Source of the DNA: Leucothrix mucor DSM 2157 | GTDB lineage: Bacteria > Pseudomonadota > Gammaproteobacteria > Thiotrichales > Thiotrichaceae | NCBI RefSeq assembly: GCF_000419525.1 | Contig: NZ_ATTE01000001.1 | Location: forward strand, 372,001 to 436,000 | Direction of reading: 5' to 3' | Length of the DNA: 64,000 bases | Shown here: piece by piece, positions 37,432 through 47,619 of the stretch | Layout of the letters: each line of letters opens with the position of its first letter | Numbering within the stretch: the first letter of the stretch is position 1 | The notes under the pieces: generated by a model | What the model saw: only the letters and a program-made list of their open reading frames with translations | What the model was told of the DNA's origin: nothing | Databases searched by the model: none | Program-made: the position numbers and the translations under genes

Positions 37432-40400
37432 ATGAGTATTAAGCAGCACGATATGGATGATAGTAATTTTCTACCTGCCACAGTATTGCCTAAGTTAAGT
37501 GGTGAAGCTGTTGTGCAAAAAACTGCTATCGTGGTTCATTTCTATTATCAGGATTTGTGGCCTGAAGTGCGAGATAGATTGCTCCATCTCGATGTCGACT
37601 TTGATTTATTTATAACTGTTCCCTTTGAGCTCAAAGAGTTGGCGATCGAGTCGGTTCTCACGGTATTTCCTTCCGCAAAAATAAGACCTTTTAAAAACCT
37701 TGGAATGGATGTGCTGCCGTTTCTAGGGGTTATTCCTGAATTAATCAGTAAAGGTTATGAGTCTGTTTGTAAGGTGCATGCTAAGAAAGGGCATGATGCT
37801 AATGCTGCAATCTGGCGACGCTCCATGTTAGACAGTTTGATAGGCACTCATCATAATTTTACTCAAGTTGTCTCTGCTTTTGCAGCAGACACTGAACTAC
37901 AATTTGCGGGTCCAGGGAGTTTTTATCAGTCAGCCAAGCTGATGATGTATGGTAATCGTACTAATTTGGAGAAAATATTTGAACGAATATATGGATATCC
38001 ACTTCCGAGTGAGGATTGGGGGTTCTTTATAGGAACAATGTTTTGGGTTCGTCCAGCCCTGCTCTCTAGATTGGCCTATTATGCGAAAGGGTTGGTTGAG
38101 GAAATAGAGGACGACGTGCGAAAGGATGGGCAGGTTGCCCACGCCTTAGAGCGTATGTTTGGATTAATCCCCGTCATCAATAACGCTAAAGTAGGATTGC
38201 TTTATCCCTCTATTAAGGATGATACAGGTGTTACGACAGGTATCATAAAGGTTAGATCGCAGCAAGATATTGGATATATTTACTCACCATCGTTACTTTT
38301 AAGAAATCTGCTCGCCTTAACTCATAATAAGATCCAGCTAAAAAACGAAGATCGATTTGATGCCCAAAGTTATGATCGTAAAAATCCTGCCCTAGAGGAG
38401 GGGGGCGTAGATAGGCTTCAGCACTATCTAATACAGGGGCAGTTTGGTGACTTAGCCAGAGAGGAGTTTGTCGGGGGAGAAGTGGCGTTGTTCCGGTTAG
38501 CTACCAATGAGCAGCTCCTGAGTAGTCAGATGATAGATTGGCATCGTTTAACAATATTGAAACGGCCAGCTTCGACGTGTTCTGTGATAATTGTTTTTGA
38601 TGGCAGTAAGGAAAGGCTTAATAAAAGTATTTGTTCACTCGTGAACATGCAGTCAGGTTACTTAAGTCAAGTAATTGTGGTCGCTGATGATCTCGCGATG
38701 GTAGAAGATATTTACAAAGACGTTGTAGGAGCGGCAGATGTGGCGCTCACTTTGACAATGGTTAGCGGTACCGGTCTTAATAACGCTGCGCTGGATAAAA
38801 ACTTGGGCTTTAATCAGTGTGTCAGTGAATACGTTTTCTTTTTGCAGTCAGGAGTTGCTGTAATGCCTGGCTGGTCTGAGGGGTTACTAAGATCACTTTC
38901 CAGTCCGCATATCAGTTCTGTACAGGCTCGTATTAGCTCTGATTGTGATGTTGTCTCTGCTTCTCAATATCAAAGGCTTGGATGTGCTATACCAACCGTA
39001 ACAGGTGCTTGTATTGGCTTTAAGTCAACAGTATTTGCAATGAGTCGTGGCTTCGATGCTGCTTTGCCGGAGCGATTAGCTGAAGTCGACTTGGGCTTGC
39101 GCCTGAATATCTATGAGGCAGATAAGACAAGTTGGTATGCTAGTGCAGTTGAGGTCTTACCTGGTGATGCCCTCCCAGTCAGGGAAGATGGGCTTTATTA
39201 TGCAAAGAATACCGACCATTCTATGTTTCGAAATCGTTGGTCTGCTGTCATTGACTCTATTGCTGATAGCTTTAGATGTTTTGGTCCGCTAGCCTTTGAA
39301 ATGAAACCAGTCGGTAGCTTGAAGAGGGGGGCTAGTAGCAAGCAGGGGGCTTGGCTTGCCTTAGAGGCAGATCCGTGCTTTCAGTTAATTCTAGCGCCGA
39401 AGATAAGTATGAAGCCGGGCTGGTATAGAGTTACTCTTAATCTTCAGTCGACGTTTCGAAGAGATACTGCAAAATTTTACTTTGATGTGGGGCGAGGCTT
39501 AAATGAGGTTGATACTTGGGTCACTCCCTATGTAAGAGGGGAGTCGCTCCAGCGTATTTTTTATCTTAATGAGGCTGCATTCTATACTCGCTTTGATCCT
39601 CAAGAAGGTGGGGGTGAGTTCAGTGTTAATAATTTTACTATTTCCTCAGTGGATGATGGGGCGGCGATTAATGAAATCGTTAGTCGAATCAGTGCTCAGC
39701 ACCCTCGACTTGGTGGTTTCAGATCTAGGGATATTCACCGTATTGCAAAGAAGACTGCATCTGGCAACGCCAGTAACCTGCTGGATGAGCTTTTCGAGCT
39801 TTACGGAGAAACATTCTTGTTGCCAGTGACGGATTCTGCTTACGAAAATTGGATCGATACGGTTGAGTTTCCTTCGCTGCCATCGCCTGAGGACGCTAGA
39901 AGGATTGTTGCGGAGTGGGATCAAAAACCACTAATCTCAATAATAATGCCTACCTATAATACTGAAGCGCAGTATCTCAGGTTGTGTATTGACTCAGTTC
40001 TAAAGCAGTCATATTCAAATTGGGAGTTATGCATTGCGGATGATGCTTCTTCAAATTCTGAAGTGAGGCAGGTGCTTAGTGAGTATCAGAAAAACGATGA
40101 TAGAGTTAAAGTTGTTTATAGGTCTGAAAATGGACATATATCGCAAGCTAGTAATAGCGCGTTAGAGTTAGCAGCTGGTGATTTCATTGCTTTGCTGGAT
40201 CATGATGATGAGCTTGCAGAACATGCTCTCTTTTTTATGGTTGAGGCCATCAATGAAAACCCTAATGCAAAAATATTCTATAGTGATGAGGATAAAATAA
40301 GTGCGACAGGAGAGCGTGAAGAGCCACACTTTAAGAGTGACTGGAATCCTGATTTGTTTTTCTCTCAAAACTATGTTTCTCATCTTGGGCTTTATGATCA

Positions 40401-41565
40401 TAGTCTAATAAGAAAAATCGATGGTTTCCGTGAAGGGGTGGAAGGTAGTCAAGATCAGGACTTGCTTCTGAGGTGTCTACCGTATGTATCGTTCGAAGAA
40501 GTAGTTCACGTGCCGAGGGTTTTGTATCACTGGAGAGTGGTTGAGGGTTCGACGGCAATGTCTGCCGATCAAAAGGACTACACAACAGATGCAGGCATCA
40601 CGGCACTGAGTAACTACTTTAACAAAAACGGGCCAGAGGGGACGCACGTAAGAATGGGTAAGTTTCCTAATACCTATAAAGTGGATTATCCAATTCCTAA
40701 GCCCGAGCCACTTGTTAGTTTGTTAATTCCAACTAGGGATCGCTTGTCGCTGGTTGAAGTTGCAGTAAGAAGTATTCTTGAGAAAAGTACCTACACAAAC
40801 TACGAAATTTTAATACTGGACAACGGGAGTGTTGAAAAGAAGACTCTCGACTTTTTTGCTAAAATAAAATCAGAAGATAGGCGGGTAAAAGTACTGAGAT
40901 ATGATCACCCATTTAATTATTCAGCTATAAACAACTTTGGTGTGCAGCATGCTAAGGGTACTATTATTGGTCTAGTAAACAATGATGTCGATGTGATTTC
41001 AGAAAACTGGTTGAGTGAGATGGTTAGTCAGTGCTGCAGGAAAGAAATAGGTTGTGTCGGTGCAAAGCTTTATTACAGTAATGAGACCTTGCAGCATGGT
41101 GGGGTAATCGTTGGGCTAGGCGGCGTTGCGGGTCATAGCCATAAGCAGTTTAGTCGGGACGCACCCGGATATTTTCGCCGGTTAATGCTGGTTCAAAGCT
41201 TATCTGCAGTGACTGCTGCGTGCCTGCTGGTTCGTAAAGAGGTTTATGAACAAGTTGGCGGTTTAGATGAGGAGAACCTTGAAATTGCATTTAATGATGT
41301 TGATTTTTGCTTGAAAGTCAGGGCTGCTGGATACAGAAATCTCTGGACTCCTTATGCTGAGCTATACCACTATGAATCTATCAGTCGTGGGACAGAGGAT
41401 ACGCCGGAAAAACAAGCAAGATTTTCTGGTGAAGTGAGCTATATGCAAACTAAATGGGGTAAGACACTGGCTCTCGATCCTTACTATAGCCCTAACTTGA
41501 CGTTAGATCGTGAGGATTTTTCAATAACCACTCGTCCACAGCCACCCTATACAATTGTTTACTAA
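37432..41565 (+). CDS. Multidomain glycosyltransferase: RgpF-like domain plus GT2 domains
   Basis: The 1377-residue product has four parts. Residues about 28-280 match the rhamnan-synthesis RgpF domain (KTAIVVHFYYQDLWPEV, PFKNLGMDVLPFLGVIP, VCKVHAKKG). Residues about 380-600 resemble a GT2 domain whose metal-binding DxD is not obvious. Residues about 830-1050 are a clear GT2 domain (ISIIMPTYNT, LLDHDDELAEHAL, FYSDEDKI). Residues about 1090-1345 are a second clear GT2 domain (VSLLIPTRDR, GLVNNDVDVISENWL, NDVDFCLKVRAAGY). It is likely a cytoplasmic enzyme that builds a repeat of two or three sugars, possibly including rhamnose given RgpF and the adjacent rfbA. The sulfotransferase gene follows 15 bases later. 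Confidence 0.85.
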   Translation: MSIKQHDMDDSNFLPATVLPKLSGEAVVQKTAIVVHFYYQDLWPEVRDRLLHLDVDFDLFITVPFELKELAIESVLTVFPSAKIRPFKNLGMDVLPFLGVIPELISKGYESVCKVHAKKGHDANAAIWRRSMLDSLIGTHHNFTQVVSAFAADTELQFAGPGSFYQSAKLMMYGNRTNLEKIFERIYGYPLPSEDWGFFIGTMFWVRPALLSRLAYYAKGLVEEIEDDVRKDGQVAHALERMFGLIPVINNAKVGLLYPSIKDDTGVTTGIIKVRSQQDIGYIYSPSLLLRNLLALTHNKIQLKNEDRFDAQSYDRKNPALEEGGVDRLQHYLIQGQFGDLAREEFVGGEVALFRLATNEQLLSSQMIDWHRLTILKRPASTCSVIIVFDGSKERLNKSICSLVNMQSGYLSQVIVVADDLAMVEDIYKDVVGAADVALTLTMVSGTGLNNAALDKNLGFNQCVSEYVFFLQSGVAVMPGWSEGLLRSLSSPHISSVQARISSDCDVVSASQYQRLGCAIPTVTGACIGFKSTVFAMSRGFDAALPERLAEVDLGLRLNIYEADKTSWYASAVEVLPGDALPVREDGLYYAKNTDHSMFRNRWSAVIDSIADSFRCFGPLAFEMKPVGSLKRGASSKQGAWLALEADPCFQLILAPKISMKPGWYRVTLNLQSTFRRDTAKFYFDVGRGLNEVDTWVTPYVRGESLQRIFYLNEAAFYTRFDPQEGGGEFSVNNFTISSVDDGAAINEIVSRISAQHPRLGGFRSRDIHRIAKKTASGNASNLLDELFELYGETFLLPVTDSAYENWIDTVEFPSLPSPEDARRIVAEWDQKPLISIIMPTYNTEAQYLRLCIDSVLKQSYSNWELCIADDASSNSEVRQVLSEYQKNDDRVKVVYRSENGHISQASNSALELAAGDFIALLDHDDELAEHALFFMVEAINENPNAKIFYSDEDKISATGEREEPHFKSDWNPDLFFSQNYVSHLGLYDHSLIRKIDGFREGVEGSQDQDLLLRCLPYVSFEEVVHVPRVLYHWRVVEGSTAMSADQKDYTTDAGITALSNYFNKNGPEGTHVRMGKFPNTYKVDYPIPKPEPLVSLLIPTRDRLSLVEVAVRSILEKSTYTNYEILILDNGSVEKKTLDFFAKIKSEDRRVKVLRYDHPFNYSAINNFGVQHAKGTIIGLVNNDVDVISENWLSEMVSQCCRKEIGCVGAKLYYSNETLQHGGVIVGLGGVAGHSHKQFSRDAPGYFRRLMLVQSLSAVTAACLLVRKEVYEQVGGLDEENLEIAFNDVDFCLKVRAAGYRNLWTPYAELYHYESISRGTEDTPEKQARFSGEVSYMQTKWGKTLALDPYYSPNLTLDREDFSITTRPQPPYTIVY

Positions 41566-41580
41566 GGAAGACTCTAAGCA

Positions 41581-42918
41581 ATGACTTTAGAAAATAAGCC
41601 ATACGATGTTGTCCTGCATATCGGTGGACCAAAAACTGGAAGTTCCGCACTTCAGAATTTCTTCCTGAAAAATCGGGAGTCGCTTGCTAGAGCCGGATAT
41701 TATTATCCTGAACATGGTTCTGACGCTAATGGTATTTCCGGAGGGCACTCTCGTTTAGGAATAAGTTTGCTTAATAAGCAGGAAGCTCTTGCTGAGCAGG
41801 TCTTCAATGAATACATTGACGAAGCAAACAGTCAAGGTCAAACGCTGTTACTATCAGCTGAGTCATTTTATAGCCTTCCTGCAGTAGTAAGGTCACTCAC
41901 AAATGGTCTTAGGTGTCGGGTGATATGTTTCTTTAGGGATCCGGCAGAGTATGTTGTTTCAATTTATAATCAGTCAGTTAAACGGCATTATAATACTATC
42001 AAGCTAGAGACATTTTGTAAGCGTATTTTGAGTACCGAACAGCATCAAGCTTCGGGTCTGCTGATCTATACTTGGGCAGAGCATTTCGGGCTGGAGAATA
42101 TTTCGCTTATTGAGTACCAGAAGCCGAAGTCTGCTGATGCAAGTTTAGAAAAGATATTCTTATCCGAGCTTGGCATTGACTCACGGCAGCAGGCTAAATT
42201 TGAGTATAACACGAAGCCTATTAACAGAGCTTATAACGAGTCGGTTCTTGAGTTTAAGCGGCGATTGAACTGCGTCATCGACAAAGATTCAAAGCCTCAG
42301 AACAATAAAATAGATCATGTCCTTCAATCTATCTCAGATAATCAATCAGCTGATAGAATAGAAAATGTTGCTACACAGGTGTTGAAAGATACTTATGTGT
42401 TGCTGGATGCTAAATTCAAAGATTCCAACGAGAAAATTCGAAATGACTTTTTCCAAGGTAAGAAGCTTTCAGTAGTTGATGAGCTGGTAATTGATCAAGA
42501 AAAATCATTGTTTAGTTTACTTCACTTTGCCGAATACCTAGAAACTATAAAGGCATTAGATAAAGAGCTAGATGCCTATATTCGCCAGTGTATCGAGAAA
42601 AAGCTAGGCACCGAGGATGTCGATTACTACGTGCTAAGTCTGGCTGAGGCGTATGGGATTGATGTCAGTAAGGTGGCTATGAATCCTATAAAAGCTACTG
42701 CACAGCAAAGCGGTTTTAATAATATGCTGGTAAAGCAGGTGCTAGATAATAGTCGTGATGTTGGTGTATTGCTAAAAGTCATTGCAATAGTGCTTGAGCG
42801 TCAGGGGAAGTTTAAGCAAGCATTCAATGTTATAAAAAAAGTGTCACGAACGAGCGAAACTGAGGGTGTTCCTGAGGTTTTAAATCGGATAAAAAGAAAA
42901 CTAAACAAAGAATCATAA
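41581..42918 (+). CDS. Sulfotransferase-family protein with C-terminal extension
   Basis: The 445-residue product has the PAPS-binding P-loop-like 5' site HIGGPKTGSSALQNFF (about 13-28) and the 3'-phosphate site CFFRDPAEYVVSIYNQSVKR near residues 120-139. These define the sulfotransferase fold, which moves sulfate from PAPS to a sugar hydroxyl. The last 130 or so residues look helical and may be a TPR-like or docking extension. It is paralogous to the next gene (shared NGISGGHS, NQSVKRHYNT, YNTKPINR/YNKKPINR). Both follow the large glycosyltransferase closely, so they probably sulfate its product. Confidence 0.8.
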   Translation: MTLENKPYDVVLHIGGPKTGSSALQNFFLKNRESLARAGYYYPEHGSDANGISGGHSRLGISLLNKQEALAEQVFNEYIDEANSQGQTLLLSAESFYSLPAVVRSLTNGLRCRVICFFRDPAEYVVSIYNQSVKRHYNTIKLETFCKRILSTEQHQASGLLIYTWAEHFGLENISLIEYQKPKSADASLEKIFLSELGIDSRQQAKFEYNTKPINRAYNESVLEFKRRLNCVIDKDSKPQNNKIDHVLQSISDNQSADRIENVATQVLKDTYVLLDAKFKDSNEKIRNDFFQGKKLSVVDELVIDQEKSLFSLLHFAEYLETIKALDKELDAYIRQCIEKKLGTEDVDYYVLSLAEAYGIDVSKVAMNPIKATAQQSGFNNMLVKQVLDNSRDVGVLLKVIAIVLERQGKFKQAFNVIKKVSRTSETEGVPEVLNRIKRKLNKES

Positions 42919-42941
42919 GAATAATGGATAGGAAGGTCGTT

Positions 42942-44012
42942 ATGAAAAGCTATGAAGAACGTTATGATGTCATCTTACATATTGGTGCTCCAAAAACTGG
43001 TAGCTCTGCATTACAGCATTTTTTGTTTCTAAATAGAGAATTGTTGCTTGAAAAAGGTATTTACTACCCAAGGCACGGGTTTGATGTTAACGGGATTTCA
43101 GGAGGGCATTCAGGGATCGGCGCAAGTCTGATTGAAGGAGATGTTTCAAAGTCTCAAAGTATATTGGACCGATATGTTAGTGAGTCTCGAAAAAAAGGGC
43201 TTACGTTGCTGGTTTCTGCGGAGTCATTATTTGGTTATCCTAAGCAGGTGAAAAAATTGTGTAGTGGTCTAAATGTTGGGGTTATTTCATTTTACAGAGA
43301 CCCTTTAGAGTCAATTATCTCGGGTTACAATCAATCGGTTAAACGGCACTATAATACCAGTACACTGGATAGCTACTGCCTGAAAATATTAGGCGTGGGT
43401 AGTCGAGGGGCTTCAGGAATGATGCTGTACGACTGGTCGGAGAGTTTTGGAAGAGATAATTTGATGGTGCTTGAGTATAAAAAGCCCGTAAATGCTGACT
43501 CCGTTCTGGAGAGGCAGCTTTTGGCACAGCTTGGAGTGTCAGAGTCGGAGTTTGCCGATTTTGAGTACAATAAAAAGCCTATAAATCGTGGTTATGAGCC
43601 AGTCGCGCTAGAGTTTAAGCGTCTGTTGAACGTGATTTTGAATCCTCATCATAAGCCTGATAACCAAAAAATAGATTATTTATTGCAAGAAGTCTCCGAC
43701 AGTCACTCTAATGAAATACAAAATAATGCTTCCTACCTCAGTGAGGTTACTTATCAGGCGCTAACTGAGGAATTTGGGTGCATTGCTAATAAGATACGTC
43801 ACGACTTTATGTCGGGAGGGGTAGCATCCAAAAATGAAGTGATATTTCAGCCTTTGGAAGCGGTAGATCAAGCCAATCTGCTGATGTACGCCAGTGCAAT
43901 TATGAGCAAAGATAGCTCTAGTCACACCTATATCCTTAGATGCTTAGAGGTATCCAAGGATCTTTCTCAGGATGTTAATGTCCTTAAGGTGATTTATTCA
44001 ACACTAAAATAG
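42942..44012 (+). CDS. Sulfotransferase-family protein, tandem paralogue
   Basis: The 356-residue product repeats the layout of its neighbour: 5' PAPS site HIGAPKTGSSALQHFL, then SFYRDPLESIISGYNQSVKR as the 3'-phosphate site. It lacks the long C-terminal extension. I start at the ATG at 42942, which has AGGAAGG five bases upstream, and not at an ATG six codons earlier. The pair probably arose by duplication and may sulfate different positions or sugars of the same chain. It ends seven bases from a convergent sulfotransferase gene. Confidence 0.8.
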   Translation: MKSYEERYDVILHIGAPKTGSSALQHFLFLNRELLLEKGIYYPRHGFDVNGISGGHSGIGASLIEGDVSKSQSILDRYVSESRKKGLTLLVSAESLFGYPKQVKKLCSGLNVGVISFYRDPLESIISGYNQSVKRHYNTSTLDSYCLKILGVGSRGASGMMLYDWSESFGRDNLMVLEYKKPVNADSVLERQLLAQLGVSESEFADFEYNKKPINRGYEPVALEFKRLLNVILNPHHKPDNQKIDYLLQEVSDSHSNEIQNNASYLSEVTYQALTEEFGCIANKIRHDFMSGGVASKNEVIFQPLEAVDQANLLMYASAIMSKDSSSHTYILRCLEVSKDLSQDVNVLKVIYSTLK

Positions 44013-44019
44013 CGCGGAT

Positions 44020-44973
44020 TTATGGTTTTTGGTAGATCATAGGGCTATTAGATAGTTCAACAATATCACCTTTAACACGTACTCCAATAGTGTCTCCCTG
44101 ATTAATGGCTAGCCCTGTAAGGTCTAGTCTGTAAGCATAGCATCCGTCACCATGGTGGTTTTGTTTAAGGTCTTCTCTGAAGGCATCAGCCAACACTGAT
44201 TTAGTTACGACATTATTAACCAACAGCTCTACTGTAACTCTCTCCGGGCTGAATGCAGACTTTGCCCATCCTACTACTGCATCATCGGTAAGTTTATCAA
44301 TAAATCCTATGTTTCTATTCTTGCGCGTACTATCCAAGTAAGCAGTTCTATTTGGAGTAATAAATTGGATAGCATCATTTCTCTGCTGGGGGCTGCCAGT
44401 GCCTACAAAGTCGGCTATTGTAGTAACGGCTTCTTCTTTATTTTGTAGGACCTTCTCATTGGATAGCATAAGGCAGGGAGAATTCAGTGACTTTAAAATT
44501 TCTAGTAGCTTCAAGTGGTCCTGAATTACGTTGCCCATGTTGTGTAGTACGTCCTCCTCCATAGAGATTCGATTTCGATTGGCTATCGAAAAAATATCTT
44601 TAAAAATGGCAATGTAGTAAGGGTTTCTCAGTTTTCCTTTCGTTTGATCGAAGTACTTCAATAACCCTGGGCGTTTCCATGCCCATATCGTGTGTTTGTC
44701 GTTATATTCGGAAATAATCGCTTCCGCTTCCGTCAAGTTTCCACTTTCGAAGGCATTACTGAGATCAATGTCTTCGAAAGTGGCATCGTCGTGACGGCGG
44801 CCTACTGAAACTCCAAGTTTGTGGAGCGTGCCTGCGATCATAGACGTGCCACTCCTTGCGCAACCAAGCACTACAATCGTTTTTGGCTCATCTGATGGAT
44901 TCTTCGGATTAACGATGTAGAAGCCTTTGTTGCGCATCTTATCTTGAATGGTTTTATCTCTTGTTTCGGGCAT
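44020..44973 (-). CDS. Sulfotransferase-like protein with C-terminal beta domain
   Basis: The 317-residue product has a P-loop-like VVLGCARSGTSMIAGTL (about 34-50), typical of the sulfotransferase superfamily. The sulfotransferase part runs to about residue 215. Residues about 220-317 form a separate, probably beta-sandwich domain (IGFIDKLTDDAVVGWAKS, VTVELLVNNVVTKSVLAD) of a type seen attached to glycan enzymes. It is the last gene of a leftward group after two small repeat proteins. No classical 3'-phosphate RDP motif is obvious, so activity on PAPS is less certain than for its neighbours. Confidence 0.65.
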   Translation of the reverse strand: MPETRDKTIQDKMRNKGFYIVNPKNPSDEPKTIVVLGCARSGTSMIAGTLHKLGVSVGRRHDDATFEDIDLSNAFESGNLTEAEAIISEYNDKHTIWAWKRPGLLKYFDQTKGKLRNPYYIAIFKDIFSIANRNRISMEEDVLHNMGNVIQDHLKLLEILKSLNSPCLMLSNEKVLQNKEEAVTTIADFVGTGSPQQRNDAIQFITPNRTAYLDSTRKNRNIGFIDKLTDDAVVGWAKSAFSPERVTVELLVNNVVTKSVLADAFREDLKQNHHGDGCYAYRLDLTGLAINQGDTIGVRVKGDIVELSNSPMIYQKP

Positions 44974-45012
44974 TAGTATGCGCTCTCACTGTTAGTTATC
45001 TTAATGTGGTTT

Positions 45013-45435
45013 CTACTTGCCAGTTGACTCAAGTTGAGCCTGAACTTTGTGTAGTTGAAGAATCAATAGCTCATTTTCAATCTCCAGCACTTCAATTCGC
45101 TCCCTCATCTTGTAGTCATAAATTTGACTGCTATCAGGTAAGCGTGCTGAAGATGGAAATACTTGTCTGGGGCGCTCGCCACGTTCTTTGCTGCGCAAGT
45201 AATGTAACAGTGGGTCAAGCCCGAGCTCTGCAACATCCGTGTTCGTCTCAAGGTAGCGTCGAGCTGAGAAGCTAGGGCCAGGGTCACGCTTAAGGCGTGC
45301 TCCAATTGTCATGAAATGTGCGAAGGGCTCAAGGCCTGAGCCTGAGGCATCTGGGTAAGTTGCCAAATACCATTCAGCATCAAAGAGGCCTGAGTTAATA
45401 ATTAGGGTTTCAGTGTCGAGTGGTTTGCTTGTCAT
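45013..45435 (-). CDS. Small repeat protein (DPLxHYxxxG type) with C-terminal coiled coil
   Basis: I know no function for this 140-residue protein. Residues about 16-90 contain two copies of a 35-40-residue motif: FDAEWYLATYPDASGSGLEP followed by FAHFMTIGARLKRDP, and FSARRYLETNTDVAELGLDP followed by LLHYLRSKERGERP. Similar motifs occur in many large glycosyltransferases, often at their ends. Residues about 108-140 are a coiled coil (RIEVLEIENELLILQLHKVQ). The gene starts in a TAATG overlap with the stop of the preceding small protein gene and sits ahead of a sulfotransferase gene. It may be a scaffold or substrate-docking partner; that is inference. Confidence 0.7.
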   Translation of the reverse strand: MTSKPLDTETLIINSGLFDAEWYLATYPDASGSGLEPFAHFMTIGARLKRDPGPSFSARRYLETNTDVAELGLDPLLHYLRSKERGERPRQVFPSSARLPDSSQIYDYKMRERIEVLEIENELLILQLHKVQAQLESTGK

Positions 45436-45992
45436 TATACCGTTTCCTTTACCGTATCATCACTTTGTGAAGGGGGGGAAGGTGGCAGCGGTAAGCGCCC
45501 CTCTTTAACACCATTGTTAATAAAGTGAATAAGTGGGTTGGCGGTAGATTGCTGAACATCAATGTACTTACTAACATACCAGTAGGTATCGAAGAGTGGG
45601 CTAGGGTTTCTATACTCCTGAGCACCTTGAAGAATAAAGTGCTCCAAAGGGTCCATTCCAGATTTTCCAACATCATCGTACTGATTGAGATACCAAATTT
45701 CATCGAAGTATTCAGACTTTTTGATAGCGTTTCGGTAGTCGTTAAGGCGGCTTTTCGCAAGCTCACGAGCAAACGCTTTAGAGCGATTATGAAGTATGGT
45801 GTTGCGTTGTTTAAGCTCTTTGAAATCACTTTCGGATTTAAGTAAGCTGCGCGTTAGAATCGCAACTTCATCAAATCGTTCGGTGATATCTTTTTCAAGA
45901 CCAACGACCAGCTGGGTGAGGGACTGGTTTTCTGCTTTCAGGCCCTGTACTTGTTTTATGAGTTCGTCCTGAGCTGCCGGTTCTTCTGGCAT
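45435..45992 (-). CDS. Small coiled-coil and DPLxHYxxxG repeat protein
   Basis: The 185-residue product is the mirror arrangement of its neighbour. A coiled coil comes first (residues about 5-85, QGLKAENQSLTQLVVGLEKD), then two copies of the repeat: FDEIWYLNQYDDVGKSGMDP followed by LEHFILQGAQEYRNP, and FDTYWYVSKYIDVQQSTANP followed by LIHFINNGVKEGRLP. A proline-rich tail follows, encoded across a run of seven C residues. No enzyme domain is visible. It is divergent from manC and coupled to the next small repeat protein gene. The same motif occurs at the N-terminus of the glycosyltransferase at 47.6 kb, suggesting a shared binding role. Confidence 0.7.
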   Translation of the reverse strand: MPEEPAAQDELIKQVQGLKAENQSLTQLVVGLEKDITERFDEVAILTRSLLKSESDFKELKQRNTILHNRSKAFARELAKSRLNDYRNAIKKSEYFDEIWYLNQYDDVGKSGMDPLEHFILQGAQEYRNPSPLFDTYWYVSKYIDVQQSTANPLIHFINNGVKEGRLPLPPSPPSQSDDTVKETV

Positions 45993-46129
45993 TGCGGGTC
46001 TCCGTTAGATTATAGTTGCACTGATATAAGTATCGATAAATTAGATTTAGGTAGCTAGCATTAACATTACCTTAGTAATGAGGTTATTATAGCTATGTGA
46101 AACATCAATTGTACAGCAAGGAGCGATTC

Positions 46130-47521
46130 GTGATTCCAATTGTATTATCAGGCGGTTCAGGTACACGTCTATGGCCTTTTTCTCGAAAAGGGTTTCCCAA
46201 ACAGTTTTTATCGTTTATTGGAGAGGACACTCTACTTCAAAGTACGCTCTTGAGGCTACCTGTTGGTTTAGAGCCTATTATAGTGTGTAATGAGCAGCAT
46301 CGTTTTATAGTTGCTGAGCAATTATTGGAAAAGAATATTAAACACAAAGGGATTTTGCTTGAGCCTGTGGGTAGGAATACTGCCCCAGCAGTTGCAATTG
46401 CCGCAATGCATGCTATGGAGACGTCTCCTGATGAATTACTTTTAGTTTTAGCGGCAGATCACGCTATTGAAAATGAAGGGGCATTCCATAAGGCGCTCGA
46501 CTCTGCAGTAAAGTCTGCTGAAGCAGGCAATCTCGTGACTTTCGGAGTTACCGCTACTAGTCCACATACAGGATTCGGTTATATCAAAGCAGGAAACCCT
46601 CTCGATGGTGGGTATCATGTTGATGGATTTGTGGAAAAACCAGATATTGAAACAGCTAATGATTATATCGATAGCGGCCAATATTACTGGAATAGTGGTA
46701 TGTTTGTTTTTCGAGCAAGTGTTTACCTTGATGAACTGAAACGTCACAGACCTGACGTTTATGAAGCTTGTGAAAATGCTTTTGATTCTAAATCAGCAGA
46801 TTTAGATTTTATCAGGTTGTCGACTACTGCGTTTGAGCTATGCCCTGACGTATCAATAGACTATGCGGTGATGGAGCGCACTGATAAAGCCGTTGTCGTA
46901 CCTTTAGATGCTGGCTGGAATGATATAGGTTCTTGGAGTGCTATTTGGGATATTTCAGAGAAAGACGCGGAAGATAACGTCTGCCATGGTGACATAATTG
47001 TACAGGACTCAAAGCGCAACTTGCTTTTTTCCGAGGAACGTTTAGTGACGGTTGTTGGGGTTGATGACTTAGTGGTTGTTGAAACTAAGGATGCGGTTTT
47101 AGTGGCAAACAAAGAAAGTGTTCAAGATGTCAAGAAAATAGTTTCTCAGCTTAAAGATAGTCAAAGACCTGAAGCTGAATGGCATAGAGTAGTTTATCGA
47201 CCTTGGGGTTGCTATGACTCCATTGATTCTGATGAACGATTTCAGGTAAAACGGATAACTGTCAAACCAGGAGCAACGCTATCGCTACAGAAGCACCACC
47301 ATCGTGCAGAGCATTGGATTGTAGTTAGTGGTACGGCAGAGGTTACTTGCGACGACAAGGTTTTCTTGCTTACTGAAAACCAATCAACTTATATTCCTTT
47401 AGGCTCCATGCATCGATTGTCTAATCCAGGAAAGTTGCCACTACAGTTGATTGAAGTTCAGTCTGGTAGCTACCTTGGTGAGGATGATATTGTTCGCTTT
47501 GAGGATGTTTACGGGCGGTAG
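46130..47521 (+). CDS. manC: Mannose-1-phosphate guanylyltransferase / mannose-6-phosphate isomerase ManC
   Basis: The bifunctional 463-residue enzyme makes GDP-mannose. The N-terminal domain starts [16 protein letters not shown] and carries [16 protein letters not shown] and FVEKP. The C-terminal cupin has [30 protein letters not shown] and the end FEDVYGR. I place the start at GTG 46130, with AAGGAG six bases upstream; an earlier in-frame GTG lacks a site. It supplies GDP-mannose, or GDP-fucose after further steps, to the polysaccharide. A CATTAC/GTAATG inverted repeat lies at 46065-46080 in the divergent promoter region. Confidence 0.96.
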   Translation: MIPIVLSGGSGTRLWPFSRKGFPKQFLSFIGEDTLLQSTLLRLPVGLEPIIVCNEQHRFIVAEQLLEKNIKHKGILLEPVGRNTAPAVAIAAMHAMETSPDELLLVLAADHAIENEGAFHKALDSAVKSAEAGNLVTFGVTATSPHTGFGYIKAGNPLDGGYHVDGFVEKPDIETANDYIDSGQYYWNSGMFVFRASVYLDELKRHRPDVYEACENAFDSKSADLDFIRLSTTAFELCPDVSIDYAVMERTDKAVVVPLDAGWNDIGSWSAIWDISEKDAEDNVCHGDIIVQDSKRNLLFSEERLVTVVGVDDLVVVETKDAVLVANKESVQDVKKIVSQLKDSQRPEAEWHRVVYRPWGCYDSIDSDERFQVKRITVKPGATLSLQKHHHRAEHWIVVSGTAEVTCDDKVFLLTENQSTYIPLGSMHRLSNPGKLPLQLIEVQSGSYLGEDDIVRFEDVYGR

Positions 47522-47619
47522 CCTGATTTGTGTGGACGGGCTTTTACTCTCGCTAGGACCTTAATTCGTAGTCTATTTGTGTAGTTGGGCTGATCAAATT
47601 TGCATAGGAAATATTAGTA

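Noticed and set aside
46097-46129. Upstream GTG as the start of manC
   Set aside because: There is no ribosome-binding site; the GTG at 46130 has AAGGAG at ideal spacing and begins at the conserved N-terminus.
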